From: Leptospira ilyithenensis
Lineage (GTDB): Bacteria; Spirochaetota; Leptospiria; Leptospirales; Leptospiraceae
DNA length: 64,000 bases
NCBI RefSeq assembly: GCF_004771005.1
Contig: NZ_RQHV01000043.1
Coordinates: forward strand, 269,607-333,606
Direction of reading: 5' to 3'
In this document: positions 18,136-27,991 of the stretch, in pieces
How the letters are laid out: the number at the start of each line of letters is the position of its first letter
Position numbering within the stretch: position 1 is the first letter of the stretch
Position numbers and translations under genes: made by a program
Notes under the pieces: generated by a model
The model's input: the letters and a program-made list of their open reading frames with translations, nothing else
Database searches by the model: none
What the model was told of the DNA's origin: nothing

Positions 18136-18223
18136 GACGACCGAAAGGTCGTCGTCCGAAGGACCGAAGCCGAGAGGCGGAGCCTGCGGAAGAGCACGGT
18201 CGGGGATTCGATCGAATCTTTTT
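18136..18223 (+). ncRNA. GC-rich chain of three hairpins ending in a weak terminator (candidate RNA)
   Basis: Three hairpins follow each other: GACGACC-GAAA-GGTCGTC (18136-18153), GTCC-GAA-GGAC (18154-18164) and GCC-GAGA-GGC (18169-18178). The first and third have GNRA tetraloops. At 18205-18223, GATTC-GATC-GAATC is followed by TTTTT, like a weak Rho-independent terminator. The GC content is far above the surroundings. A translated frame across it (18095-18355) is Arg/Gly/Ser-rich and not gene-like. No known RNA family was recognised. This is the main content of the 705-base gap between the MqsR-like and transposase genes. Confidence 0.3.
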
Positions 18224-18344
18224 CATCTAACAGATCCGAGGCGCCCCACAAATATAGATAAAACCCCGGATCGAAAGAGATATTATAAGTTTGCGATTAT
18301 CAGAGAATTCGTTGAGTCTCGTAAAAACTATAATAGCGGACAAA

Positions 18345-18461
18345 ATGTTCGCTAAACTGGAGGAACTTTGGGTTTATGGAATGGTTTTGGAGAAAAATAT
18401 CAAAGTTCGACCGATTAGTTCGTATTATTTCCAGGAATCTTTGGCGCAAATAGGTTTTTAA
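18345..18461 (+). CDS. Possible 38-aa ORF or gene fragment
   Basis: An ATG at 18345 leads to TAA at 18459-18461. The 38-residue product (KLEELWVYGMVLEKNIKVRP and a short tail) has protein-like composition, unlike the neighbouring spurious frames. No family was recognised and no ribosome-binding site is clear. It may be the 3' remnant of a gene disrupted near the transposase. Confidence 0.25.
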   Translation: MFAKLEELWVYGMVLEKNIKVRPISSYYFQESLAQIGF

Positions 18462-18542
18462 AAAATCAAATAAGCATTGCTTATCCTTCCCCTTAAAGGC
18501 TTAAGTTTCATAGAACCAAACAGCAGTAAGTCTGGTTTTGGA

Positions 18543-19613
18543 TTAAGCTGCTTTTTTCCAGGAATAGGTATGATAGAGTCCACCTAATACTGGATGTGAA
18601 TGCAGTTTATAATCTCCATCTCTAGGTTTGTGTTGAATGGGAGAAGATACAGGAGTGTCTTTCTGCAAAGCAAGATGAGTTCTGTTGTGATTATAAAACC
18701 GTATGAACTCTTCCAGCTTGACCTGCAGATGATATTCATTCAATGGAATAAAATAATCCAAAAATTCTTCCTTACAGGTTTTAACAAATCTTTCTGCATA
18801 TCCGTTTTGCCAGGGGCAACGAACGGCTGTTTTTTTATGTTTGATTCCTAACCTTTCCAGATACTTGGAGAATCTTTTTCCGAATAACGTATCATTATCC
18901 GTCAGAACATAAGAAGTATTCTTCGGATCTTTTTTTCTAAGTGCTACTTTGATAACTTTTCTGACCCATCTGGTGGACGTTTTGGCTGTTATGTCAAAAT
19001 GAAGGATTTGCCTTGTTTCCAAATCCATAAAAAATATGACTTTATACATTTCTAGAAAGTTATACGAGAAAACTGTAAATAGATCGGAGACAATCATGGA
19101 ACCTGCATGAAGGGCGTAGAAGTTTTTCCAGGCAAGCCTTTTCCTGGGATTTGGTGATCTCCGAAGAGTTTTGATATATTTGGAAACTGATTTTTCCGAG
19201 ATCAGAAATCCTAGTTTAACGATTGTTCCATGGATTTTGGTAGCACCCCAGAGAGGGTTTTGTTTTGTAACTTTGCGAACAAGTTTGATCAGATCCCATC
19301 GAATGATGGGTCTTCCTAACTTTTTAGAGGAAGAAACGAGATTCCAAAAGTTTTCGAATTTTCTTTTTCTCCAGGAAAGTAGAGTATTCGGAGTGACCAA
19401 GATTAAAGAAGATTTCCAATCGGAATGCAAATAGGAAAGTAAAACCAGCTTCGATCGTTCCCAGGGGGATGTGTGGAAGGCTTTATTTTTTCTTTTGTAG
19501 GCAGCAAGTTGGGTTCGAAGGAAGATATTTTCCAGTAGAATGGCTGTATGAGAAAATTGCAGAAAGAGGTATAAGACCGGAGTGAATAAGAAGAGAGAAA
19601 AAATTATAACCAC
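18543..19613 (-). mobile_element. Integrase-core (rve) DDE transposase gene
   Basis: This is a 356-aa protein. The N-terminal third holds a membrane-like or helical lead and helix-turn-helix-type segments (LLENIFLRTQLAAYKRKN, then LVTPNTLLSWRKRKFENFW). An HTH_21-like part with NPLWGATKIHGTIVKLGFLI follows. The DDE core is visible: Asp in IVSDLFTVF, Asp in VLTDNDTLFG, and Glu in GYAERFVKTCKEEFLDYF, followed by YNHNRTHLALQ. The start is GTG at 19613 without a clear Shine-Dalgarno. Terminal inverted repeats or target duplications were not found on either side, so the element's limits are unknown. It appears intact. Confidence 0.85.
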
Positions 19614-19857
19614 TTGGAAAGGTACGGCGTGTTTTGCGTTTTAATAAAGATAAAATAAATTAGATTGCCAGGAATCAACAGAACATAAATTTTTAGAAAC
19701 GAGCTTTCTTCCTTGAACACCAAAACAATCTCCAACAACAAATACAAAGCCCTCGCCCGGATCGACCGAGCGCCCGCGCCTTAGGGAGAGCCGGAATCAG
19801 CGTCCGAATAACAAGAAATAGCTTCCTACTCTACTCTTCAAAGTGAGTGAAGCACTT

Positions 19858-19919
19858 CTCGCGGTGGCGAGGCCAGGACGGCCGAAGCTCGTGCGTCGTA
19901 ACACGGAGGTTACGCGCAC
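19858..19919. repeat. GC-rich chain of hairpins right of the transposase
   Basis: Within the 330-base gap between the transposase and the kinase gene, three hairpins occur in a row. They are CTCGC-GGTG-GCGAG (19858-19871), GGCC-AGGAC-GGCC (19871-19883), and a stem of GTGCG and CGTAAC pairing with GTTACG and CGCAC around ACGGAG (19891-19919, one bulged T). The block 19740-19935 is GC-rich against an AT-rich background. It parallels the hairpin chain on the other side of the transposase. Nothing coding was recognised here. Confidence 0.4.
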
Positions 19920-19943
19920 AGGAGCGTGGAGTGCGAAACGATA

Positions 19944-22900
19944 TTAGTTCTGAGATAACTTATCTGCCATTTCGAAATTTCCAACCTCTTTGTACATAAA
20001 CAACAATTGTTTTAAGTTGTTATCATGATCGGGGATTCGCAATCTTAATCTTTCCGCATAATCAATAGCAAATGGCAGTTGATTTAAATGCAGATAACAA
20101 CTTGAAATTAAAAATAAACATTCTTCATTGGAAGGGTTGGAATCACTATAAGGAATCGCATAAAAAAGCGCCCTCTGGTAATCACCGGCTTCAAATTCCG
20201 AGACGGCAGTCTCATAAGCAGAATGAGTATGATTCGATGATTGATAATTCGTTTGATCCGGTTGCCCTTTGAATTCCACCCGTATCAAAGACAAATCGTC
20301 AATCAATTGTCCGTTTGTTTTTATGGACTCTTGGATACTTCGGATATTCCCTTGGTCTTCTTCCACTGTCCTAAGAAATAATTCTTCGTCTTCGTTGATT
20401 TTATCGTAACCGTCTTCCGTACCAAGATACAAATCGTCCCTGCCGTCCGATCCGATGATCATTACATCATCTTTTTGCAATTGATAGGTGGAAATCTGCA
20501 TTTTCTTTTTTCTTTTTTTGGTAAGAAGCATCCCCAGTTTCGCATAAAATAAGTTATGTGGTAAAAAATCGGCGTGCCCGTCACGGTAAATGACTGGTCT
20601 CGGATGTTCCGCATTCATAAAATATAGGAAACCGGTTTCTTCGTCAATCAGGCAGAGAAAAATCGAAACAAGCATAGATCCGTCGAATGTAGTGAATGTA
20701 TGATGAAGTTCTATAAATGCATTTTTAAGCCATCTTTCCGGAAATAAATTTCTATTTTCAGCAGTATCTTTTCCTCTTTTTAAAATCGCTTCAAATACGG
20801 AACCAAGTACAAGTGCACCACCTGCTCCTTGGATGGATTTACCCATGGCATCTCCGTTCAATACGACGGTGTATTTACGATCCCTTAATTCCAAATTGGC
20901 GGCAACGCAGAGATCTCCTCCTATCTCGGACTTCCAATCTTTGAATTGAAACTTTTTCTTTTGTTCGATCAGAAAATCAACGTAAACCGCCTGGGATGCA
21001 ACATGGTTTTGTGCCAGAGGTTCGATGAGAAGAGAAGTTAAAAAATAATCGCCGTCCTGCTGTTCCTTTAATCCGCGAACTTCCGTTAAAGCATCATTCA
21101 GGTCCTGAGTCCTTTCTTTCACTTTATCTTCCAAGTTCGCATAAAGAATCGAATTTTCAATGGAGACCGCAATTTGAGAAGATAACAATTTCAAAATCTC
21201 TATCCGATCTGGTGTGAATGCATCTGTAGTCAGATTATTTTCCAGATAAACGATCCCAACCAAATTGCCGTGATTGATAATCGGATAACAGAGAATTGAT
21301 TTCGGTGATTTTGATTTTATATAAAAATCGGTTACAAACATACCTTCGTGAGAGGCGTCGTTTAAAATCACAACCGATTTGGTTCGAATCACATAATTGA
21401 CAATGTTCGGAGAAAGCTCCAGTTGGGAAACATCCGTTTGATTGGATTGTAAAGAGTCCAATGTCTTCGCTTGCAGCACTTCTATCTGGCCTGTACTTGA
21501 TTTGCCTTCAGCTTGGATCAGCCAGTTGGACTCGTCCTTTAAAATAAAAAATCCCCTTTCCGCCCCCGCATTCTCCAAAAGAATCTTAATCATCTTTTCC
21601 AAAAGCCTTCCCAATTGGATTTCTCCCGAGATGGTATGAGATGCCTTGATCACAGTATGCAAATCGAAATAACTGTCCGAAGTGCTTGTCACCTCTTTGG
21701 TAGTACTGGTAAGTGTAAATGTTTCCATCGGATCATTCACACTTCGTTTGGAATATTTTTTAAGAAAGGAATATTTCCCTTCCAGCTCTTTTACCTTGGG
21801 GTCGCATCCCCACTTGCGGTAAAGATGGTGCGCTTCCACCAAATGAACGTTAGCATACATGGATTCACCCTGGCTAAGGAGAATGCGCGCGGAAAATTCA
21901 TTTGCAATCGCTCCTTCCAAAGTATAGTCGTTCTCTAGCGCAAGAGCGATCGCCTTCTTCCAATAGGAAAGAGCTTTTTTCGTATTCCCTTCGATCTCGG
22001 AAATAAGACCTTCCATAATATGGAATTTATGACCGTAATTATACGGAGAACTCTCCGCCCATTTTTTAAGTCTTTTTTGATTTTTATCGATTCGTTTTTT
22101 ATATTCTTTTTTCTTTGCCTTATTGTCCGTAGTTTTCAAAAGAGAAGCGGAAATCAAAGAACCAAAGAACACCAGTTCGGGGATAAACATCATTCCGAAC
22201 ATCGCACCTTCAAAAGGTTCGCCTAATAGATAATATTCGTATGCTTTTTCCAAATCTCCGAACAAATAGTCCAATCTCGCCTTACAGAGATAATAATCAA
22301 ACAATGCATTGGCATTTTTCAGAGTTTGCCATTCGACGGCGATGACAGACTCGGAAAAATAATTGCCGTCTAACGCAAGCAGATTTTCCGAATTTCCTCT
22401 CAATATAGAAGTGACCTGCCGATTCAATTGAAAAACCTGATAGGCATTGCTTTGTTTTAAAGAAAACAAGGAAGATTCGAATTTATCGAAACTATTTGCG
22501 AGCTCATCCAGATTCTGTCTGCGCAATAATGCTTGAAAATGGATATTATTCAAAGAGTAAGCGGCGTATTGCAAATCGCCTGTTTCCATTCCCGACTGAA
22601 AGGACTCTTGAAAAATAGCGATTCCTTCTTTGGCATGAAACTTCCAATGACTGATCATACATCCGAATAAAAAGAGAGTCCTGCACTTGAATGCCTTTGC
22701 ATCCAACTTATCAATCGAGTCTACCGCCAATTTTCCGAATTCATAACCTGCTTCGAAATCTCCCAATCCGAAACCTTGAATCATTCCGAAAGCGACAAAC
22801 CCGAAAGGACTCAAAGGAGAGAGTCCGTGTTTTAAAGTCAACCGCACCATCTTGAGTACAATAACCGGAAAAAGTGCCGGTTGCGCGAGAAAAGATGCGG

Positions 22901-25589
22901 CGATACAAGCATTTAACAAACGCATAATGGCAAGATAATTTCTATCGTGGGATATGGGAAGGTTGGCGAGATCGGAGATAGCGCGTTTGCCCAATTTCAA
23001 CTTGAAGCCGATGATGTCAGGAAGAGGAGAGAGTTCACCCGGATTTTTAGGCAAGTTCAATCCCAAAAGTTTCAATGCTTGTTTTAAAATCACAAGTACG
23101 TCCAACATCCTGTTTTGGCTTACGTACATGGAAGATTTCAATTCAAAGATCTGTATCTTGTCCAATGTGTCCTTTGCATTTGCCGATATGATATCGAAAG
23201 TTTTTTCGGCAGCATCATATTCTTTGGAAAGGTACTCGGCCTCGGCCTGATTTGTGTATAATTTCAAAGTGGAATCGTACCGGCTCTCCCAGGAATTCTC
23301 CGGCAAAAACTCAACAGCTACCTGGAAAAAACCGAGAGCCGCTTCATAAGCGGAAGATGCCAACGATTTGTTCCCTGCCATCACATTTAACTCTTGTAAG
23401 CGGAGTCTTTCTTCCGTCGTAATGATATTGGCAATACCTTGGTTCAATTGGTTGACAATTGTAAAGATATGATCTTCCAAGCGGTATTCATCTATCATTC
23501 TCAGATAGGAATTTCCTATATGATAATGTATCTTTTCCCTTTCTTTTTCGGGAATTATGGAATAAGCGGCTTCTTGGATTTTATCATGAACAAAGTTAAC
23601 ATCCGTTTCACTCAGTAGAAAAAATTCATCATTGGCAAGTTCGATCAAATCCTCTTTGACTTCTTCCAACGACTTTTCGGCAATTGAAGCGTATACTTCC
23701 TGCTTGAACCAGCTCCCGATACAAGCTGCCAGTTTCAAAGTTTCGATTCTGGATTCGGGGAGTTCTTTGATTTTTTCGACGATTAAATCGATTACGTTTC
23801 CAGAGATATTCACATCTCTGATTTTTTGAATATCCCAAACCCACCTATCATCTTTATAAACAATCAATTCCTTATCATAAAGACTTTTGAATACCTCATT
23901 CACATAAAAAGGATTCCCTTTTGTCTTTGAATGTAAAATCTCAGCAAGACTCAAGGATTCGTCTTTCTTGCAAAAAAGAGTTTCGGAAACAAGCGAATTG
24001 ATATCCTGGATACCCAAAGGATTAAGATTGATTTTCTGATGATAAAATCCTGTTCCTTTCAAATCATCCAAAAGAATGGAAAATGGATCCGTAGGCAGGA
24101 CTTCGTTATCCCGATAAGACAACATCAAGAACAGATGTTTCATTTCAGGATCAGATAATATAGCGCGTATTAGGTTTATACTGGGAGTATCCGCCCATTG
24201 CAAATCATCTAAAAAGATTGCGATCGGATGTTCTTCTCTGGAACATGCTTTGATAAAATTTTGAAAAACAAAATTAAATCTGTTTTGAGATTCGGATGCG
24301 TCCAGAGAAGCGATCTCCGGCTGCTCTCCGATCAAAGTTCCCAATTCGGGAATCACATCTACAATTACTCTTCCGTTGGGACCGAGTGCTTTGAGAATAT
24401 GTTCTTTCCAAAGGGAAATCGAGTCTTGGCTTTCCGCCAAAATCTGCTGGATTAATTTTTGAAAGCTTTGAGTGATTGCCCGATAAGGAATGGAGCGCTT
24501 TAATTGATCGTATTTCCCGGAAGAAAAATAACCTTTATACTCTGCTATCGGTTTGTTTACTTCATTGATTAAAACCGATTTTCCTATCCCGGATCTTCCC
24601 GCAATCAGGATCAGTTCCAGATTGCCCCTTGCCACATTATGAAATGTATCAATGATTCGGGTGACTTCTTTCTCTCTTCCGTAAAGTTTTTTAGGAATTT
24701 GAAATTTTCCCGAATGGTCTTTGGAAGCAACGACCATCTCTAATTTTTGAACCGATCTGATTCCTTCATGCCTTAGAACTCTCTCAACTTGCTCCAGATC
24801 ATAAACAAGCCCGGTGACGGTTTGGTATCTGTCTTCCGGATTCTTCTCCAATAATTTCATTATAATATTAGAAATTACTTTTGGACTTTGATTCTTCTCA
24901 TAAGGAGATACGGGAGTTTTTGCAATATGCGCGTGCACCATCTCCATGGGATCTGCATACTGGAACGGAAGTTCGCCGGTCATCATTTGATAAAAAGTGA
25001 TTCCCAAAGAATAAAAATCCGTTCGGTAATCCACAGTACGATTCATCCGTCCCGTTTGTTCGGGAGAAATATGAGCAAGCGTTCCGTGAAAGGATTGATT
25101 CAAAGGAATAAACGAATTTCTTTGGGCAAGAAAAGTCGAACTACCAAAATCGATAATACACAATTCGCCGGTCTTTTGATTTATTACGATATTTTGCGCT
25201 TTGATGTCGTTATGAACGATATTTGCCTTATGAATCCTTTCCAATACTTTACTTGCTTTCAAGGCGATATTCAGAAACTCCAGCAAACTATAACTATCGT
25301 TATCTTTATATGTGAAAGAAAGCGCATCCCCGCCCATATCTTCCAATACGAGAGCGACGGAATTGTTGTATTTTTCAAATGCCAGCGGTCTTGGAATTCC
25401 GGTGACTTTTAGATTTTGTAAAATATCGAATTCGTGTTTGAACCGGTTTAATTCATGAGGTTCCGGGTAGTCCCGATTTAAAATTTTGACGATTACAGGT
25501 TGGCTCGATCTTTCCCCTCGGTAAACAAGACTTTTTTTGCCGGAATGAATTTCCTTTAGAGCTGTGTAACCTGCCAATTTTAGCATCAA
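19944..25589 (-). CDS. Giant Ser/Thr kinase - AAA ATPase - TPR - GAF - SpoIIE phosphatase fusion
   Basis: This is a 1,881-aa cytoplasmic signalling protein. The kinase domain is at 1-270, with Lys35, the HNDIKAQN catalytic loop at 126-133 and DFG at 147-149. An AAA/MalT-type ATPase follows, with Walker A GRSGIGKS at 331-338 and FLDDLQWAD as Walker B. A long TPR-like helical region runs to about 1280. A GAF domain lies at about 1290-1460, then a short coiled coil. A SpoIIE/RsbU-type PP2C domain (NGDAMGKSIQGAGG, later MIIGSDGRDDLYLG) runs to about 1760, and TPR-like helices end the chain. Kinase and phosphatase in one chain suggest control of an anti-sigma/STAS switch. It is transcribed alone. 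Confidence 0.9.
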   Translation of the reverse strand: MMLKLAGYTALKEIHSGKKSLVYRGERSSQPVIVKILNRDYPEPHELNRFKHEFDILQNLKVTGIPRPLAFEKYNNSVALVLEDMGGDALSFTYKDNDSYSLLEFLNIALKASKVLERIHKANIVHNDIKAQNIVINQKTGELCIIDFGSSTFLAQRNSFIPLNQSFHGTLAHISPEQTGRMNRTVDYRTDFYSLGITFYQMMTGELPFQYADPMEMVHAHIAKTPVSPYEKNQSPKVISNIIMKLLEKNPEDRYQTVTGLVYDLEQVERVLRHEGIRSVQKLEMVVASKDHSGKFQIPKKLYGREKEVTRIIDTFHNVARGNLELILIAGRSGIGKSVLINEVNKPIAEYKGYFSSGKYDQLKRSIPYRAITQSFQKLIQQILAESQDSISLWKEHILKALGPNGRVIVDVIPELGTLIGEQPEIASLDASESQNRFNFVFQNFIKACSREEHPIAIFLDDLQWADTPSINLIRAILSDPEMKHLFLMLSYRDNEVLPTDPFSILLDDLKGTGFYHQKINLNPLGIQDINSLVSETLFCKKDESLSLAEILHSKTKGNPFYVNEVFKSLYDKELIVYKDDRWVWDIQKIRDVNISGNVIDLIVEKIKELPESRIETLKLAACIGSWFKQEVYASIAEKSLEEVKEDLIELANDEFFLLSETDVNFVHDKIQEAAYSIIPEKEREKIHYHIGNSYLRMIDEYRLEDHIFTIVNQLNQGIANIITTEERLRLQELNVMAGNKSLASSAYEAALGFFQVAVEFLPENSWESRYDSTLKLYTNQAEAEYLSKEYDAAEKTFDIISANAKDTLDKIQIFELKSSMYVSQNRMLDVLVILKQALKLLGLNLPKNPGELSPLPDIIGFKLKLGKRAISDLANLPISHDRNYLAIMRLLNACIAASFLAQPALFPVIVLKMVRLTLKHGLSPLSPFGFVAFGMIQGFGLGDFEAGYEFGKLAVDSIDKLDAKAFKCRTLFLFGCMISHWKFHAKEGIAIFQESFQSGMETGDLQYAAYSLNNIHFQALLRRQNLDELANSFDKFESSLFSLKQSNAYQVFQLNRQVTSILRGNSENLLALDGNYFSESVIAVEWQTLKNANALFDYYLCKARLDYLFGDLEKAYEYYLLGEPFEGAMFGMMFIPELVFFGSLISASLLKTTDNKAKKKEYKKRIDKNQKRLKKWAESSPYNYGHKFHIMEGLISEIEGNTKKALSYWKKAIALALENDYTLEGAIANEFSARILLSQGESMYANVHLVEAHHLYRKWGCDPKVKELEGKYSFLKKYSKRSVNDPMETFTLTSTTKEVTSTSDSYFDLHTVIKASHTISGEIQLGRLLEKMIKILLENAGAERGFFILKDESNWLIQAEGKSSTGQIEVLQAKTLDSLQSNQTDVSQLELSPNIVNYVIRTKSVVILNDASHEGMFVTDFYIKSKSPKSILCYPIINHGNLVGIVYLENNLTTDAFTPDRIEILKLLSSQIAVSIENSILYANLEDKVKERTQDLNDALTEVRGLKEQQDGDYFLTSLLIEPLAQNHVASQAVYVDFLIEQKKKFQFKDWKSEIGGDLCVAANLELRDRKYTVVLNGDAMGKSIQGAGGALVLGSVFEAILKRGKDTAENRNLFPERWLKNAFIELHHTFTTFDGSMLVSIFLCLIDEETGFLYFMNAEHPRPVIYRDGHADFLPHNLFYAKLGMLLTKKRKKKMQISTYQLQKDDVMIIGSDGRDDLYLGTEDGYDKINEDEELFLRTVEEDQGNIRSIQESIKTNGQLIDDLSLIRVEFKGQPDQTNYQSSNHTHSAYETAVSEFEAGDYQRALFYAIPYSDSNPSNEECLFLISSCYLHLNQLPFAIDYAERLRLRIPDHDNNLKQLLFMYKEVGNFEMADKLSQN

Positions 25590-25683
25590 AACTCTCCCAG
25601 AGCTTACGAAAGGAAATAATCGTAATTAGGCTTACAAAAATCAACTTCTAAAGATGAATCTGATTCAGAATTGGCATGATGTT

Positions 25684-26457
25684 TTATCTAGCTGTTTTTC
25701 CTCCGTCCACAGGGATGGATGCACCCGTAACGAAAGAGGAATCTTCGCTACACAACCAAGTGGCGACCCTTGCCACTTCACTCGCCTCCGCCATTCTTCC
25801 CAATGCATAGGATTTCATCCTTTCTTTGCGAAGTGCTTCCGGATCGGGAACATTTTTATAGAACAAATCGTCCATTTCCGTGCGGATTCCCCCCGGACAG
25901 AGTGCATTGATCCTGATTCCAAAACGACCGTATTCAAATGCAGCACTTTTAGTAAGTCCGATGATTCCGTGTTTTGTAGCTGAATAAGGCGCGATATTTT
26001 CCTTTCCCCGAAGCCCGATCGCAGACGATACGTTCACAATCACGCCTGCCTGATTTTTAAGCATGGCTTCCAGTTCGTATTTCATACATACGAATGTGCC
26101 TTTTAAATTTACATTCACAACATTGTCCCAAACATCAATGGGATATTCCGTGATCGGTTTCATCACTCCGGCAAAACCTGCATTATTGATTGCAAAATCA
26201 AGTCTTCCGTAACTACTAACAGCCGTTTGGACAAGTTTTTTTACCTGCTCGGGAACGGAGATATCGCAATTTACAAACTCCGCTTCCGCTCCCAAAGAAC
26301 GGATAAGAGAAAGTGTTTCGTTGCCTTCTTTCTCCCTTCTTCCGCAAATCACCAGCTTTGCTTTTTCCCGAGCAAACTGAAGTGCAATTTCTTTTCCCAA
26401 ACCGGAAGTGGCTCCGGTGATGATGACTACTTTACCTTCGATTCCCTTCATTTCCAT
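25684..26457 (-). CDS. SDR family oxidoreductase
   Basis: This is a 257-aa protein of the classical short-chain dehydrogenase/reductase family. It shows the NAD(P)-binding TGATSGLG at about residue 14, NNAG in the middle, the catalytic YSATK motif and CPGGIRT after it. The CGRREKE segment after strand 2 suggests preference for NADPH, by analogy. The substrate cannot be told from sequence. It lies between the giant kinase and the PilZ gene on the same strand with sizeable gaps, so it may be monocistronic. Confidence 0.93.
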   Translation of the reverse strand: MEMKGIEGKVVIITGATSGLGKEIALQFAREKAKLVICGRREKEGNETLSLIRSLGAEAEFVNCDISVPEQVKKLVQTAVSSYGRLDFAINNAGFAGVMKPITEYPIDVWDNVVNVNLKGTFVCMKYELEAMLKNQAGVIVNVSSAIGLRGKENIAPYSATKHGIIGLTKSAAFEYGRFGIRINALCPGGIRTEMDDLFYKNVPDPEALRKERMKSYALGRMAEASEVARVATWLCSEDSSFVTGASIPVDGGKTAR

Positions 26458-26538
26458 TCCTTATCTGTTTTGATTCAAGCGGTGGTCTAAATGATTGAAT
26501 CGTAAAATCCATACTTTGCGATTTTGAAACCGATTAGT

Positions 26539-27798
26539 TTAAAAGATTTCTCTTTCTTCTATCAGTCTTCCGTAACGGGCGATACTTTCTTTCAAATTTT
26601 CCGTATCCAGTTCCGAAATCTCTTCAATCCCGAATCCTGCGAAATAAGTGTCTTCATTATGATCATCTTCTTTCACCCATAACAATTTGCATTTGCCATG
26701 AACAAACCCTGCGATATCAAAATGCATAAAGAATTCGAGATTGTCCTTATCACTCAGATCACCCGGATGTTTTCCGGAAGCCTTCACCATAAAACCGTTC
26801 TGAGACATGTTTTCGATTGTACAAACGAACTTCTTTCCGTTATCACGAATGGAAATATTGTTTTTGAATTTGTCTATCAAACGAAATCTAGGATCGATTT
26901 CATATACTTCTTCCTGTCCCGATTTCAATCTTTTATAAACCTTCAAAGGAAGAATCGTTGCGGCCATACTGATTTTACTGATCTCAACGTTTTCCTGATA
27001 AACAGTGATCTCAAGTGAGGAATAGTTCCACTGTTTCTCTTTGTTGTATTTCACTTCCTTTAAGATGGTTCTCATCTTGATGGGCATGTTTAATTTTGCG
27101 TATTGGAAAAATTCAGCGTTTAAGTATTGGAGTAAAAAAGTAACTCCTTCGAAAGGCACGCGACCGTAAATATGATGGCAAGCTATTCCGAACTGCCTTG
27201 CAGCTTCGGTGATTTGCATTCCCGAAATATGTTTCAGATTGGGCGGAGAGAAAAACTTATGAGTAGGAGGAATGTAAAGGTTGGCAAAAAAAGTATCTTT
27301 TTTGGGAACCTCGGGTATCCTCTCTAAAATCTCCGAGATCATAGCCTTTTCCACATTTCTGATATGAAATGCTTTTTGTTTGAACATCTGTAGGATTTTT
27401 ATTTCATCCGCTTCGGTGACTGTACTTTTTAAGATGTATTTTCCTTCTTCTTCGTTCAAAACATAGAGATTGAATAAAAACTTTTTCTGTTCCTCATCAA
27501 TGTTCGCTTCTCCGAGAATCGTTTCCGCAGTTTCGATGCTGATTTTCAAAGGAATGCTCTTTAAACTGTAAACAAGGCCATTTATCCCGTTCCGTTTTTC
27601 ATAGTAATTCGATAGAAAAATCCTTTCTTGGATGGTAGTTGCGGGAATTACCCTGGATTCGAATATATCTACGGGAATTTCTCTTTGCAGAGCTCTACGG
27701 ATATTGGATACGAGTGAATCTTCCTGGAAAAATGTTCTGGTGTAAATTTTACTTAAAGGAATTGTATTCGGAATTTCAATTTTGTTCGGACTAATCAT
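26539..27798 (-). CDS. PilZ-domain protein (Leptospira DUF1577-like)
   Basis: This is a 419-aa soluble protein. The last 120 residues resemble a PilZ domain, with NMSQNGFMVKASGK matching the [D/N]xSxxG motif and a GFGIEEI end. The upstream Arg motif needed for tight cyclic-di-GMP binding is not clear. The N-terminal 250 residues resemble the Leptospira-specific family I remember as DUF1577; that is recollection. No membrane segment is present. It is transcribed away from rocD across a 193-base AT-rich intergenic region. Confidence 0.65.
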   Translation of the reverse strand: MISPNKIEIPNTIPLSKIYTRTFFQEDSLVSNIRRALQREIPVDIFESRVIPATTIQERIFLSNYYEKRNGINGLVYSLKSIPLKISIETAETILGEANIDEEQKKFLFNLYVLNEEEGKYILKSTVTEADEIKILQMFKQKAFHIRNVEKAMISEILERIPEVPKKDTFFANLYIPPTHKFFSPPNLKHISGMQITEAARQFGIACHHIYGRVPFEGVTFLLQYLNAEFFQYAKLNMPIKMRTILKEVKYNKEKQWNYSSLEITVYQENVEISKISMAATILPLKVYKRLKSGQEEVYEIDPRFRLIDKFKNNISIRDNGKKFVCTIENMSQNGFMVKASGKHPGDLSDKDNLEFFMHFDIAGFVHGKCKLLWVKEDDHNEDTYFAGFGIEEISELDTENLKESIARYGRLIEEREIF

Positions 27799-27991
27799 TT
27801 TAATATAGGAGACGAAATATATTCTAAAAACTTAATATATTAATGGTTTTAAACGGCCTTCCCTTGTCAATAAATTTCATATTTTGCAATGAAAACGGAT
27901 GTTGATTTTATTTATTTTTTCGTAATCAAACTTTCATATAAGCTTTAAAATAAACATTTCCTATTATTGATTTCGTAAATTATTTGTCTCT

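Noticed and set aside
18095..18355. 86-aa Arg/Gly/Ser-rich open frame
   Set aside because: Runs through the GC-rich hairpin chain; composition reflects the hairpins, and no domain or ribosome-binding site is seen.
24888..25412. 174-aa plus-strand open frame
   Set aside because: Antisense to the kinase domain of the giant signalling gene; no protein-like domain.
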